This document shows, one piece after another, positions 23,968-36,500 of a stretch of 64,000 bases of DNA. The position numbers and the translations under genes were made by a program. This DNA comes from Wurfbainia villosa. Lineage: Eukaryota; Streptophyta; Magnoliopsida; Zingiberales; Zingiberaceae. Within the stretch, counting starts at the first letter, position 1, and each line of letters begins with the position of its first letter. The stretch lies in assembly GCA_025175895.1 (NCBI GenBank), contig CM046001.1, positions 24,500,314 through 24,564,313 on the forward strand, written 5' to 3'. A model generated the notes under the pieces. The model was given only the letters and a program-made list of their open reading frames with translations, had not been told where the DNA came from and ran no database searches.

Positions 23968-25086
23968 TGTTGGGATGGTTCTTGAAATGAATGAAATGAC
24001 CTCTTTTTCAATGGCTAAATTATGTATCATTTACTTTCCACTATTTGGTTGTCAATTTGTGTGCTTTATTGTTCATAACATGTTTTTGTTATATATCATG
24101 ACCATGTATGTCATGCTTACGCTTCGATTATCTTTACCATGTCATGACATCATATTTCATTTGATTATATAAAATATCATGATAATGTTTAAGATTAATT
24201 TTATAATGTCATGACATCTTGATTATTGACAAATATTTTAAATTATGCACATCTATTATGCCATGATCATCTTCATGCATTTAGGATAATTAAAATAAAA
24301 TTAAGGACAATGACATGATTTGAAGTTCCATGATAAGGGAATCAAATAGAGTTGTCTAGATAAAATGTATGAACCCTTAGATTAGAGAAAAACAAAGCCC
24401 ACATCTTCCAAAGACCATAAGGAAGACATATGTGAATATTGATACACCTTAGACATATGTGATACGTTAGGAGAATGAGTTAAGTTCAAGATGCATAGAT
24501 GTTGCATCTGGATGAACTCAAACTCATAATATGACATTAAAGAATCATGAGGAAAGCTAATGTATAAGTCATGTACTTCTAGCTCATAGACCATGGTTCA
24601 AAATAAGGTTTTAAAAATATTTTAAAATCATTTTGATAAATCTTGGTGAAGTCTATCTTTTTATAGCAATCACCATTGAGAATTGATACAAAGTTAAACA
24701 AAAATATTAAAGTTTTCAATGCTTTTGAACTTTATATTAATCTCTTAATTTAATGGGTATTTTATTATGAAAATATTCTTCAGTCATTGTATTTTATGTA
24801 AGTAATGTACGTATGAATTTTCAAGATTTTTAAAATTACGGACAATTACTTATGAATTTTTGAAATTTAATTAAAAACTCTGACTTTTGAAAAATCAGAG
24901 TTCAATCGACTGCGGCTTGGAGCAATCGACTAGTGATGGTGCAATCGGCTGATTTCTATTTCAATCGACTATCATGGTTGATTTCAATTGAACAAGGTTT
25001 GTCTAGCTATTTATCCGTAATGTTAGGATACCCTAACATCTTCTAACCCTAGGATATGCTTTGGAAAGCATTGGAATGGTGAAATT
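23968..25086 (-). repeat. Element X 5' LTR, part 1 (U5 side)
   Basis: Begins TGTTGGGATGG on the plus strand (the CCATCCCAACA end of the LTR on the minus strand), next to the X primer site. It is interrupted at 25086 by element V (duplication AAATT). It contains near-copies of the AGTCGACTG motif around 24900-24985 (as AATCGACT). The rest is at 30545-30937 and 40164-40336, for a rejoined length of about 1.7 kb. Confidence 0.6.
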
Positions 25087-26259
25087 TGTAGGGGATCGGT
25101 ACGGCCGGCTAGAGGGGGGTGAATAGCCCTTTTCGTTTGGATGCCGGTATTTGCTCGTCTACAAAACTAATTAGCGCAAGCGGAAGACTAATAAAGACAA
25201 GCAAATAGAAATACAAGAAAACAAACGCTAACAAAAAATGTAACGTGGTTCACGGCTACGCCGCTAATCCACGGTCCCTGATTCGTCCTCGGTGAATTAC
25301 TCCGCTTAACCAATCCACTAAATGGTCTCTCCTTTGCACCAAGCTAGGTGGAGGTAACCTTTACAATCAAGATCACTCTTCTTACAAATAGAATGGAGTA
25401 AAAGCAAGTAAGAAGAGTTTAGAGCTTATGGGGCACTAGGAAGATCACTTGGAGCATAAGCATTAGCCTCTCAAAGGCTTACACCCTCTCTTTTTATAGA
25501 GAGGGCTGATTTCTTCCCGTTGGCCGCCATCGATCATTGCCGCCCTTGGCGATCTGCCAAATCCTGGCGGCCTCCGAACACGTCGGATCCCGACCGTTGT
25601 AGTCCAACGGAACTCTTGGCGATCGGGATGGACCTCATCGATTGGCTGCTGCTCATTCGGCGCCCGATCGGCTACGAATGGTTTTATGGCGAAACCCTAT
25701 TGACGATCATTGCGCCTTGGCGATCGATAATCAATGGCTTAGCCATCGTATGCGATGTCGATCGCCCTGCAATCCATCGATTAATCGTATACGGTTGAAC
25801 TACACTCGACTCGGGCGCATTGCCATGATGGCGATCGGCCTGTCGAAACCCATCGCACTTGGCGGATTTCACCTAAAACTACCCTTCCCGGGTTACAATC
25901 GCTCATTCTCATCTCTCGGAGTCCCTCGCCTTGAAGTTCTCTTCGTTCGGCCACGTCCTCGGCGGCATCGAGCGCGGCTCTGCCATGCTCGCCAGCGTCT
26001 CTTGCCTCGAAGTCTACTTCTTGGCTTCACTCCAAGCTTCTCGTCGACGGTCCCTCGGATGCTCCAAGCGCACGGCTTAGAAGCTATCCTTCACCGACTC
26101 AAGGCACGAGTCATGAGATGTGAAACTCGCCCACGGCTCCATGTGCGAATTACTAAGTCTGCCGCGACTTCAACGCACATATCAAATCAACATATCAAAC
26201 TAACTTAAACCCTTTGCTACACCATCAAAACCATATTACGGCAAGAGATTGCCCTAACA
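25087..26259 (-). repeat. Element V 3' LTR
   Basis: 1173 bp. The plus-strand reading begins TGTAGGGGATCGGTACGGC, then CTAGAGGGGGGTGAATAGC (the U5 signature). It is almost identical to 29345-30539 except in a GC-rich block (about 25514-26080), where many short indels and substitutions cluster. Confidence 0.92.
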
Positions 26260-26260
26260 A

Positions 26261-26274
26261 TCTCCCCCTTTTTG
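26261..26274 (-). other. Element V polypurine tract
   Basis: Minus strand AAAAAGGGGGAGA, one base from the 3' LTR. It is the same tract type as in element W. Confidence 0.8.
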
Positions 26275-27548
26275 ATGTGTGGCAATCCGTTTAAGTTAGG
26301 TAAAAACATTTGATATAAATTCTAAGGTAAGAAAGCATGTAAAGATAAACATGATATAGCAACATGCCACTCCCCCTTAATCCATGAAACTCTATATTGC
26401 AAATTTTCTCCCCTATCATATATTTCTCCCCCTAAAATAATTAACATAAACATAAATTATTTCTCCCCCTTTGACACCATCAAAAAGATTAACACTAAGT
26501 TATAAGCTCATGACATCAAGTATAATGGAGGAAAAATACCAAAAACATGATTAAAATCTGAAATCAGAAAATTGCAGGCTGATTTTGGTGAAGCGATCAA
26601 AGCTATCGATGGCAATGATCGGCACAATTGATTCCGAAATTCTGATTTTCTGGGCGAATTTCAGAAATGTATTAAAAATTCCAGAAAATTAGAAAAATCA
26701 TGAAATTTGAGGAGCATATTTCTATTAAGTATATCTATCAAGGAAAAATAGTTTTTCATGAAAAATCATTATATTTTCCGAGATTTGCCAAAAATCCAAA
26801 CACTTGAAAAACCACTAGTTTTTGAGCATGTTAGTATCCATTTTAACACCTAGTCTTTCTTTGAATTGTTCCAAAACATGAATACATAGATTTTAGATTA
26901 AGGAATTGTTTTGAAAACATATGAAATATCCAACCATGATCTTTGGGCAATATGTCTATGAATTAAACATAAGCCTTCCCCATAATTGGTCTATTATTGC
27001 TATTTTGATACTTTAAATGACCATCTAAATGCCATAGGCATTAGTGGACATTTGTATCATCCTAACATCTCACCCATGCTAAGTTTGCAATCAAGTTAGC
27101 CTATAGTGAGTGTGAGATGCATCCTAGGGGGTATTTGTATATACTTAACCAATATATTCATGCAATTCTATCATGGTTAAGTATCAACCTAACAACCTAC
27201 ATGATCATAATGACATATATGATTTAATTTCACATTATGATCATGAAACACATGTTTTCATCAAATTATAATCATGCATTAGGTATTATATGATGATAAT
27301 AAACAAATTATCACCTAAAGCATGATTCAAACCTATTTCTTATGATAACGTGCCAAATTTCAAAAACATAAATCATGATTACAAATATACATAGGAATTA
27401 CATCAATCATCATGATTTAAGCAATATTATCTATTTATGGGCACGTTATCATCACCCAACACTATCTAAAAAATGTTGTCCCGTCATCCTAAGTCAACCA
27501 AAATATGATATAGGTTAATTCCATATGGTTGACTACCCTAGGGTTATC
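26275..27548 (-). other. Element V 3' untranslated region
   Basis: 1.27 kb of AT-rich noncoding sequence between the gag stop and the polypurine tract. No frame longer than 60 codons is seen, and no pol remnant. Confidence 0.65.
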
Positions 27549-29282
27549 CTAACCCTTAAGGATGGATTTTGGAACCCAAAATAAGTTCTTTCCTATTGGG
27601 TTCACTAAATACTCCTTGGGGATCCATTTCCTAGCAATTACTTTCTTTTTATCTTGTCCCCTAGCTATTAGGCATTTATAGGCCTTTTCATTTTTCTTTT
27701 CTTTGTATCCTAGGCCTTTCTTGTTGAAACTAGCTCTTTGGCTCCCTAAGATCATATTTAAGGTGTAGGAGCCAATTGTGAATTTCTCTAGGGCTTTGGT
27801 TAAATAATCTACCTTTTCCCTTAATGCCCTATTTTCCTCTATGCATGCATCATTAACATTCAAAGGCATATAATCATGTGAGCATGCATCATCTAAGCTA
27901 GAAGACATTTTATCATTTAAGCATGCATTTTCTAGCTTATTTTCCAATGCCTTAATTTTATCTAGCATGCTCTTATTTTTCTTTTTCATGCCAAATAAGT
28001 CCTTAGTTAAACTAGAAATTATGGAAACTATTTTCTTAGGAGAAGCATTTGTTACCATAGTTTCCATGTCTTCTTCTTCTTCTTCGGATGATGAGGATGT
28101 AGAAGCTCCCCCTTCACTTGAGCTCTCTCCTCTTGAGCTTGATTCTTCATTTTCGGATGAAGAGCAATCCAAGTCATCAAAGGCCATCAAGGCCAAATTG
28201 GTGACAAAGGCATTCTCCTCATCCGATGATGATGAAGAGGATGAGGATGGGTCATCCCAAGACCTTGCCTTTAGGGCTTTGACCTTTCCCTTTTCCTTTG
28301 TCTTCTTCTCCTCTTCCTTTTTCTTCTTGCTCTCCTTTTTCTTCTTCTTTTCTTCCTTCTCTTTCTTTTCTTCTTTGCTTTTGTTTAGGAGGGGACAATT
28401 ATCCCTTATGTGCCCTTTTCCTTGGCAATTGTAGCATATGACCTTCCCCCTTGGTCTTCTATTCCTTTTATTAGATTTATCAAATCTAAAATTCTTAAAT
28501 GCACGTCTTACCCTCCTTATCATATAGGCTTCTTCGGTGCTATCCATGGAGGAGGAGGAAGACGCTTCGTCATCGGAGGAGGAGGGGATTTCCATCTTCT
28601 TCTTCCCCTTATTTGCCAACAATGCTACTCCTCTTGAGGGTTGAATTCTAGGCTCCTCTTGTATTCCTTCAAGCCTAGTTTCGTGGAGCTCCATTGTTGA
28701 GAAAAATTTCTCCAAGGTACTTACTTCTAAGTTCTTGGAGATGTAGAATGAATCCACCATGGAGCTCCACTTTGAGGACCGGGGAAAGGCATCTATAGCC
28801 TTCATGAGCATGTCCCGGTTTGATAGCTTCTCACCTACACTTGTTAGCCCAATTAAAATTTCTTTAAACCTAGAGTGTAGTGAGGTTACCTTTTCTCCCT
28901 TTTCTAGTTTTATATTGGATAGTTGGGAGCGGAGGAGGTCTCTCCTTGCTAGCTTGGCCTCGGATGTGCCTTCATGGAGTTCTATAAGCTTCTCCCACAT
29001 CTCTTTGGTGCTAGCACATTCTCCGATCCGGTTGATCTCTTGTTGGGGAAGCATATTGAAAAGATGATGTTTTGCCTTTGAGTTCGCAAGGTGCTCCTCT
29101 CTTTGCTTCTTAGTCCATCGTGATTTTTCGATTTGTTCACCCTTTTCATCCCTAGGCAACTCGAACCCATTTTCCATTATTAGCATAATATCAAAATCGG
29201 TCTCGAAGAATACCTCCATTCTCTTTTTCCACCAAGAGAATTCGCCGTCGAACTTCGGTGGGTGGATGTTTGAGCCGGCCAT
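27549..29282 (-). CDS. Element V Gag, 577 aa, uninterrupted
   Basis: Starts MAGSNIHPPKFDGEFSWWKK, the typical plant gag opening, 40 bases or so from the primer site. Residues about 60-205 form the UBN2-like capsid domain (EMWEKLIELHEGTSEAKL, AIDAFPRSSKWSSMVDSFY). One CCHC knuckle has Cys283, Cys286, His291 and Cys296 (CYNCQGKGHIRDNC). Then come a Lys/Glu-rich stretch (305-345), Ser/Glu-acidic blocks (352-412), coiled-coil-like segments (about 430-465 and 484-505) and a basic tail with KEYLVNPIGKNLFWVPKSIL. Family role: particle formation and RNA binding. No protease or pol follows, so how Gag would be processed is unknown. Confidence 0.9.
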   Translation of the reverse strand: MAGSNIHPPKFDGEFSWWKKRMEVFFETDFDIMLIMENGFELPRDEKGEQIEKSRWTKKQREEHLANSKAKHHLFNMLPQQEINRIGECASTKEMWEKLIELHEGTSEAKLARRDLLRSQLSNIKLEKGEKVTSLHSRFKEILIGLTSVGEKLSNRDMLMKAIDAFPRSSKWSSMVDSFYISKNLEVSTLEKFFSTMELHETRLEGIQEEPRIQPSRGVALLANKGKKKMEIPSSSDDEASSSSSMDSTEEAYMIRRVRRAFKNFRFDKSNKRNRRPRGKVICYNCQGKGHIRDNCPLLNKSKEEKKEKEEKKKKKESKKKKEEEKKTKEKGKVKALKARSWDDPSSSSSSSSDEENAFVTNLALMAFDDLDCSSSENEESSSRGESSSEGGASTSSSSEEEEEDMETMVTNASPKKIVSIISSLTKDLFGMKKKNKSMLDKIKALENKLENACLNDKMSSSLDDACSHDYMPLNVNDACIEENRALREKVDYLTKALEKFTIGSYTLNMILGSQRASFNKKGLGYKEKKNEKAYKCLIARGQDKKKVIARKWIPKEYLVNPIGKNLFWVPKSILKG

Positions 29283-29325
29283 TTTGAATGTTGCTTGTTG
29301 TGGCGGTTAGTCCTCGACAAGCTTT

Positions 29326-29342
29326 CCTCGGCTCTGATACCA
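29326..29342 (-). other. Element V primer binding site
   Basis: Minus strand TGGTATCAGAGCCGAGG, two bases from the 5' LTR end (CCCTACA). Confidence 0.88.
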
Positions 29343-29344
29343 CT

Positions 29345-30539
29345 TGTAGGGGATCGGTACGGCCGGCTAGAGGGGGGTGAATAGCCCTTTTCATTTGGAT
29401 GCCGGTATTTGCTCATCTACAAAACTAATTAGCGCAAGCGGAAGACTAATAAAGACAAGAAAATAGAAATACAAGAAAACAAATGCTAACAAAAAATGTA
29501 ACGTGGTTCACGGCTACGCCGCTAATCCACGGTCCCTGATTCGTCCTCGGTGAATCACTCCGCTTAACCAATCCACTAAATGGTCTCTCCTTTGCACCAA
29601 GCTAGGTGGAGGTAACCTTTACAATCAAGATCACTCTTCTTACAAATAGAATGGAGTAAAAGCAAGTAAGAAGAGTTTAGAGCTTGTGGGGCACTAGGAA
29701 GATCACTTGGAGCATAAGCATTAGCCTCTCAAAGGCTTACACCCTCTCTTTTTATAGAGAGGGCTGATTTCTTCCGTTGGCGCCATCGATCATTGCCGCC
29801 CTTGGCGATCGGCCGATCCTAGCGGCCTCCGAACACGTCGGATCCCGACCGTTGTAGTCAGCGGAACTCTTGGCGATCGTGATGGACCTCATCGATCATC
29901 GCTGCTGCTAAATAATCGGCCCGCGATCGGCTGAACGAATTAATGGCGAAACCCTATTGACGATCGGCTGCGCCTTGGCCGATCAGCGATGTCTTAGCGA
30001 TTGGCCGCGTATGGCGATCGCTGGCCCAATCGATTAGTCGTATACCGGTCAAACTACACTCGACTCGAGCGATCATTGCCATGACATGGCGATCGGTAGT
30101 GAAACCCATCCGACACTTGGCCAGATGGCCAAGTTTCACCTAAGAGCTACCCTTCCCCGGGTTACAATCGCTCATTCTCATCTCTCGGAGTCCCTCGCCT
30201 TCGAAGTTCTCTTCGTTCTCGGCCACGTCCCTCGGCAGCATCAGGCGCACGGCTCTGCCATGCTCCTTCGCGTCTCTTGCCTCGAAGTCTACTTCTTTCG
30301 GCTTCACTCCAAGCTTCTCGTCCGGCGGTCCCTCGGATGCTCCAAGCGCACGGCTTCCGCAAAGCTATCCTTCACCGACTCAAGGCACGAGTCATGAGAT
30401 GTGAAACTCGCCACGGCTCCATGTGCGAATTACTAAGTCCTGCACGACTTCAACGCACATATCAAATCAACATATCAAACTAACTTAAACCCTTTGCCAC
30501 ACCATCAAAACCATATTACGGCAAGAGATTGCCCTAACA
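29345..30539 (-). repeat. Element V 5' LTR
   Basis: 1195 bp, partner of 25087-26259. Flanks (bases up to about 29770 and after 30380) are nearly identical to the partner. The GC-rich block between them differs by many small indels. Confidence 0.92.
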
Positions 30540-30544
30540 AAATT

Positions 30545-30937
30545 ATCATTGGAAATGATTAAAAGAGTTATTTAGGGTGGAATATCAATTTTTAAGGGAG
30601 ATTAAAGTTCAAGATTGAATTTTTGCCCTTATTTTCGATGGTTTAAATTTCTTATAGGCTTAGGAACTCTTTAAGGACATTGTTGGTGCAATGGTCAAGG
30701 GAGAGAAAGCCTTTAGGAGGAGTGTGTCCATCAAGGGATGATGGATGCAATTTTGATTACAAAGGGGAAGAAATAAGGGTTTAGGTACCTTCATTATGGA
30801 TTGCCTCTCATTTAGTGATATGAGATTTATCACTAGGAAGAGCAAAGGCATCCAAGATGTTTTTTGAATCAAGGGAGAGAATATAGAATCTCTTTGGGAG
30901 ATGAGGCATTAAAAACCTTGGTAGGCTTTTTGATGTA
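30545..30937 (-). repeat. Element X 5' LTR, part 2
   Basis: A non-coding segment between element V and the LARD. It is assigned to X because the target duplications of both insertions (AAATT and ATGTA) rejoin it to 23968-25086 and 40164-40336. No independent homology is visible. Confidence 0.5.
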
Positions 30938-33561
30938 TGTCACGCCCCAGAGGAGACCCCGCCAGATGAAAATCCGACAGCATCTCCCTTGTACGGGTGA
31001 CAATCCCAATTTACATACAAGGCCTACACGGCCACTATACATCGGTCAACACGACCGGAATCCAAACACACACGCAGTTATATAATTTGGCCTCAGGCCA
31101 TCAACCAAAATAAATGATAAACAGTCTACCATAAATCGACTTACCCCTTCTGCCATCTGGGCAGGAATACTCACCAAAAATCCAATCAAGCCCAAAATCC
31201 GAATAAGGTCCATAAGGACACTAAAAATCCAAATACAAAATCAATCTCCAAACCTATACATGTCCTCTAACCAAAATATCCAAACCATAAAGCAAATATC
31301 CAAAATAAAACATTCACGACGAGTGGGGGTCCGGCAGCTGCACTCTCCTGACAGCTTCATCCTGAAATAGATATAAATCAACGGGGTGAGTTCAAAGAAC
31401 TCTGCGGGTATAGTAGATATGCAAAATAAGGTATAGCTAACAATAAAAATATCATGCTAGTATAGTCTCACATAAATAGGGTATGCAAGCAAGAAATACA
31501 AAATGACTGTACTTACCTGAATCTCCTACCCTGATATAGGAGCATGTGCCTGACTAGAAGTAATAAAGTCCTGACCATATATAAACATGTATCCTGTATG
31601 CATGACAATCATATGCACATCCAAGGCATCAATAAAAATGCAGCAAACACAATACAAATGCAATCCGTGCAAAGTGCATGTCGTGCCAATGACATGGTCA
31701 CCCCTGACGCCAGTCAGCCGCCTCACACGCAATGGTGAAGCCGAGTGGGTAGGGCTATGACAACTGTGCACTCTGCCATCACTGCTCCTGAGTGGCCAGA
31801 GTGGACGGGATCTTTGTCGAGTACACCTATCCTCCCTGTCCCAAACATAGTGGGAGCTAAGCTCTCATCTCCGGTGTCATAGACCAGAGGAGGGATCCCT
31901 GCCCGCTACAACGCTACCTCGTCGCTACCCATGAGCGGACCGGTGAACTGAGCGAACAGCGCACACACCCTCACGATGTACCACTAACCCATGAGTGGCG
32001 GTGTGTGCGAGCCATGATAGCAGGCTGCGGGCTCAACAATAATGGAACCCCGTCCAGCCAGCATGCAATCATGCAAAAATGGTGCATGATACTAAAGCAT
32101 GTAAATCCTACTCAAAACACCTATCCGAATAATATGTATAATCAATATATACATATCCCTAATCCATGTATTATGATCCAAATCAAAGCGAAATATAATC
32201 ATATCCTATCACATGCATGTATCTAGTAGGCACCAAAAGTATACCAGGCATATAAACATGAAAAAGTTATTGTAAGCTATCCTACTAGCATATCAATTTG
32301 ACTTAATCTAAAAGTTAAGTCAAAATACGCTTTGAATATATATATCCGCAAGAATGAACCAAATCGTCACATTTGGGACTGCCTCGTGGCCAGAAACTAC
32401 ATAAAGCATTACTATAGTCAAGCACAAAAATAAAATTCAACGACAAATCGAATAATTAATCGATTTCCTTTATATCCCAATTAACCCAAACTATTTCCAA
32501 TTTTCCTTGTCCACAAATATCCATACAATTAATTTAGCCCAATTAATTCCAAATCAATTAACCTAATTCATCACCTATAAAAATATCCTCAAGATCAAAC
32601 AATATCACCCAAATCCCATATCCTCCGAATACCGTACCGATCAACTGAATAACACTGGAATCATACTTACCGGCCTTAGAATCCCACCGACAACCAATCC
32701 TTCCCCCAAATCAGATTCCCAACTCCATTTCCAAAATTCACACCCGTCCTTATCCACCCACAGCCACCCCTAACAAAACCAAAACCAAACAAGAGATAGC
32801 TCGAGATATACCTGCGATTAGAACCTCCCAACTGCTCAGTTCGCCGGCAAATTCCCTTGTTGCCCTAATCACTGCCCAAACACAATCCACTGTCAAATCA
32901 CAGAAACATACCGTAGGGATTAGACAAAACCCCAGTCAACCCCTTACCTTGCTCCGGCAATCACTGGAGAGAAGGGCAGAGGAGGAGGCTCGGGCGATCC
33001 TATGGCCGTAGAGGCTGGCGCTCCTCGTCTAGGGATGAGGAGTCCGGCGTGGCCTCGTCGTCGGCTGTTGGCGGCAGACGCGAAGGGAAAGCGGCGAGCT
33101 CGCATCGGGCGGCGCTGGGCTACCGACCGCAACGAGGAAAGGGGCGCCGGCGAGAAGAAAGGCTGGCGTCGGGCGCGTGATGGAACGGGCGACGCTCGGG
33201 GAAAAAAAGGTGTCGCCGGCAAAGAAGAGGGTGTCGGCGGAGAAACAGTGGTTGCGCGAGAGAAGAGAACGAGGAAGAAGATGGCTTCGGCGCGTGAAGG
33301 AACTGCCGAAGGAGAAAGCGGGGTCGCGGCAGGGAAAAAGAAAATAGAAAAATAAAAACTTAGGGTTTCCGGTTTAGGTTAATACCCCTTAAATAAAGCC
33401 TATCTATTTTATCCTCGTAATAATCTCGTACGAAGTCCGTTTAAATCCAGAAAAATTCCGGAAAAATTCCAAAAATTCCCTAAAAATCCCGAGATATTTC
33501 CAGGATTATTTCTTCGAAATTTTAGCCATTAAATTTCATATTTTAATTTCAGTATTTTACA
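30938..33561 (-). repeat. LARD 3' LTR
   Basis: 2624 bp, partner of 37540-40158. Most of it is near-identical to the partner. Short indels cluster at about 31770-32030 and 32330-32400. A GC-rich part (about 32940-33360) includes an accidental open frame (see rejected items). Confidence 0.92.
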
Positions 33562-33571
33562 TTCTGCCCCA
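33562..33571 (-). other. LARD polypurine tract
   Basis: Minus strand TGGGGCAGAA directly abuts the 3' LTR start TGTAAAATACTG. Confidence 0.65.
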
Positions 33572-36500
33572 CTAATAAAAATTTGGTCCCTAAATTTCCT
33601 ACTCGTATATTAGTACGAGATGTCTCAACAACCATCTCAAGCATCTGGAGACAAGTCACACCTCAAGTGACTAAGTGGGGTTACTGATATCCCTTAACAT
33701 CCAATCACACTTGCTTCTAGCAGCCCTTCCAAAGTATGAATAGTATCTTCATATCGACCACCTATAACAAGTACCTAAGCGTACAGGTGGATCTCTATAT
33801 CCGTGACCTGTTAAAGACTATCCATAATCCGAAGGTAAATCCTGAACCGCTATCACATACGATACTCACAGATCCTCCATGAACTGGAAATCGCCATAGT
33901 ATAACCTATCCAGCGATCCATCAAACTCATCGTATGGATCGAACGAAAATGAGCAGACTTAGCTAATCATACTAAGTCCTTTCCGAATTCCAAATAATCT
34001 CCCAACACCGTCCATCATACTAGGCTCCCACTTTCCTCTTGGTACAGAACCTTACTGATTTATATACCGCCTTTACCAAACTTCCAAATCAACTATATTC
34101 CGCATGTCGTTCCTCCACGGAGAACGTTTCAATACTTACTATTTTCCGGATACTATCTTAAACATCTGCAACATATACAACCTATTGTAATCTTCAGCAA
34201 TACCTATCAAAATATCGTGACCAAGTCTCGTGGCTCTCGGAGTAATGCAAAAGGCACTACTTACAGGCAACGACATGCTACCACGATCGGTACTCATAGC
34301 CAGTCAAGATGCCATGTAGCTATCTAGCCACCTACTACATACAAATTCCAATATCACTAATTCCGAACCAGTAGAGCAAAAGTACAACTCTATGGTAAAT
34401 GCTCTCCATCCTCCAAACAGGAATCTATCTGTTGTTCCTGAATCAATAGTAACTCTTCCGAAATTCGAATGCAACTATATAACCCACCATCTTCTCGGAG
34501 ACGAAGAAATATTTCCTCACAAGGGCAATCTACCTGTTTACTAAGATCTATTTGTAATAGAACTTGCTTTCATTTTCCACTATTTATCTTCTCGCAACTA
34601 CTCAGTAGCTAGCCAAAACCCTATGAGCATTCTGGCTCCTCACCTATACAAAGCAACATCATATCTGCTAAGTCAACATCATATATATATGACAACCCAT
34701 CTCGTAGTTCCTCATTTGACGTAAACATGGGATACGTCTCGATCAACTAAATCAGAAACGCTCCATTCTCTGAAACATCGCATCCGCATATAAATTAACT
34801 TTCCTTTCACCCGAGAATGATCACACAACACTGGTGTAAAAGTCAACCATCGTCTGAGTCTTGAAACTAGGTTCACAAGCTTCAGACTAAATAAATTCCA
34901 TCACCTTCCTGATCCAATCAGTCAGCGATGTAACACTGCTAGAGCATCCTATCCATATCTATGGTAATAATCAAATTAAATACCAAAAAAAAAAAATCAC
35001 CATCTACGGTGGTCGAGTGCTTAACTCCAACTGCCACCATCACAAATGATCCAATCGTATCTAGAATACACGATTTCCCAAATCCCTGGATGATAAAGTC
35101 GTCAATAAGTCAAATAAGATAATCCAAAAGCTCATACAATTCATACAAAGTATGAAATTGTCATCGCTACACACCTGCATCCTCTTTACTCTAGGCTGAT
35201 GATATATCAATCATCCCTACGACTTTGATAATTGTATGACTCCCTGTCACTACAATATCAACACATCAATCATAAATCATTCCTAGAGTATACACAGGTG
35301 TCCTATAGTTGATCTAAATAGATCCTCGATCCACCATGAAGGATATTCTTTTCCTTCTACCACTACCGCATTCCATCATCAATAATTAATGTATAACCTC
35401 AAAGGTTCATATCTCTTTGAACAACAAGTTCCAGAGCTTCTCAAGAAATAAAATACTGGGACAACAAATATCCCATCCAATACCTCCTTTAATTGGAACT
35501 TAGATTCTTCCAATTCCCATAGTGTTAAGCAACACTGATACCAACTAAATTATCCCTCAAAATCGTCATTCTAACAAATACCTCTTGGCATCATCAACCT
35601 TGCCAATTCTGAAAGACCGATCGATGACGGTATCTAAGCAACTCGATTGGATTACAGCCAATTGAATGACATTGCCTTGAGTACATCACGAGCTTTAACA
35701 ACCTTGTGCGCTTTACACTAGCCCTCAACCAACGCACCATAAGTAAAAATATTAGGCTCGTAAAAAATAACATTACCTCAGTACCAAATAAATTATCTCA
35801 CAGTAGGGGATCTTCGATATCGAAACTATTTTCGAAATCACTCTGATCGCCTACTCTACTTGCCTATACAGCGGCAAGCCTAGAAGTTCCTCGAACACTA
35901 CATCTGATTACTCTCGAATTATACAGGCATCCGAGAGACCTTCTTATACCATCATGTCACAAGCATAACCTCCAAGTTAATATCCAGATATTCACATCAT
36001 ATCAACCAAGTCAACTATAAAACAATTAAGTCAACTCTCTCACCCTAATATAACATTTTCATCAATCACTCAAGAGGTTGTAAACCCCCATCATCAACAT
36101 CAAGTTACCATCTCTAGCAACCGACATAATCAATATCGAGCAACAACATGAGAACGAAATAATGCCACGTGAATCCAGCTAGAAGAGCACATTCATGACT
36201 TCTACGGTTGCCTTATCCATAGTGTAGGTTATTATCACTAGGTTGACTACGCTATTTTCTGGAGACACTTACTGCAGTGTCATTTTCATAATTATGACTC
36301 ACCTTAATGCCTCCCGATAGGAACTGATGGAAGATCCAACTATCCTAATCCAAATGTAAGCCAATAAATCGTGGGTGATTGAAAACAACTCAATCACTAT
36401 CTTGAGCCCTTAAGTGGGGGTAAACTCTGTAATTCTAGTAAACTCTATAATGAAATCCATTAACAATTTATCACTCAACTAAAGACTCAAGAATTCCTCA

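Larger units (their letters stand above)
25087..30539 (-). mobile_element. Element V: gag-only LTR retrotransposon with intact gag
   Basis: LTRs at 25087-26259 and 29345-30539 (TGTAGGGG..CCCTAACA as read on plus). Target duplication AAATT at 25082-25086 and 30540-30544. The primer site next to the upper LTR and the polypurine tract next to the lower LTR place it on the minus strand. The 3.1-kb internal region holds one open gag of 577 codons and about 1.3 kb of AT-rich noncoding sequence. There is no pol. Such gag-only elements (described in plants as TR-GAG) need pol from another element. It is the least decayed element here by gag integrity. Confidence 0.92.

Noticed and set aside
25520..26208. 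Frames of 92 and 188 codons in the V 3' LTR
   Set aside because: They lie in the indel-rich GC block and are not kept in the partner LTR; noncoding LTR sequence.
27967..28434. 155-codon plus frame opposite V gag
   Set aside because: Shadow of the Ser/Lys/Glu-rich gag on the other strand (Phe/Ser-rich).
33002..33355. 117-codon frame present at the same length in both LARD LTRs (also 39599-39952)
   Set aside because: Comparing the two copies by eye I count about 14 amino-acid-changing and only about 3 silent differences, so there is no sign of protein-level constraint. It runs antisense to the element in a GC-rich LTR part.
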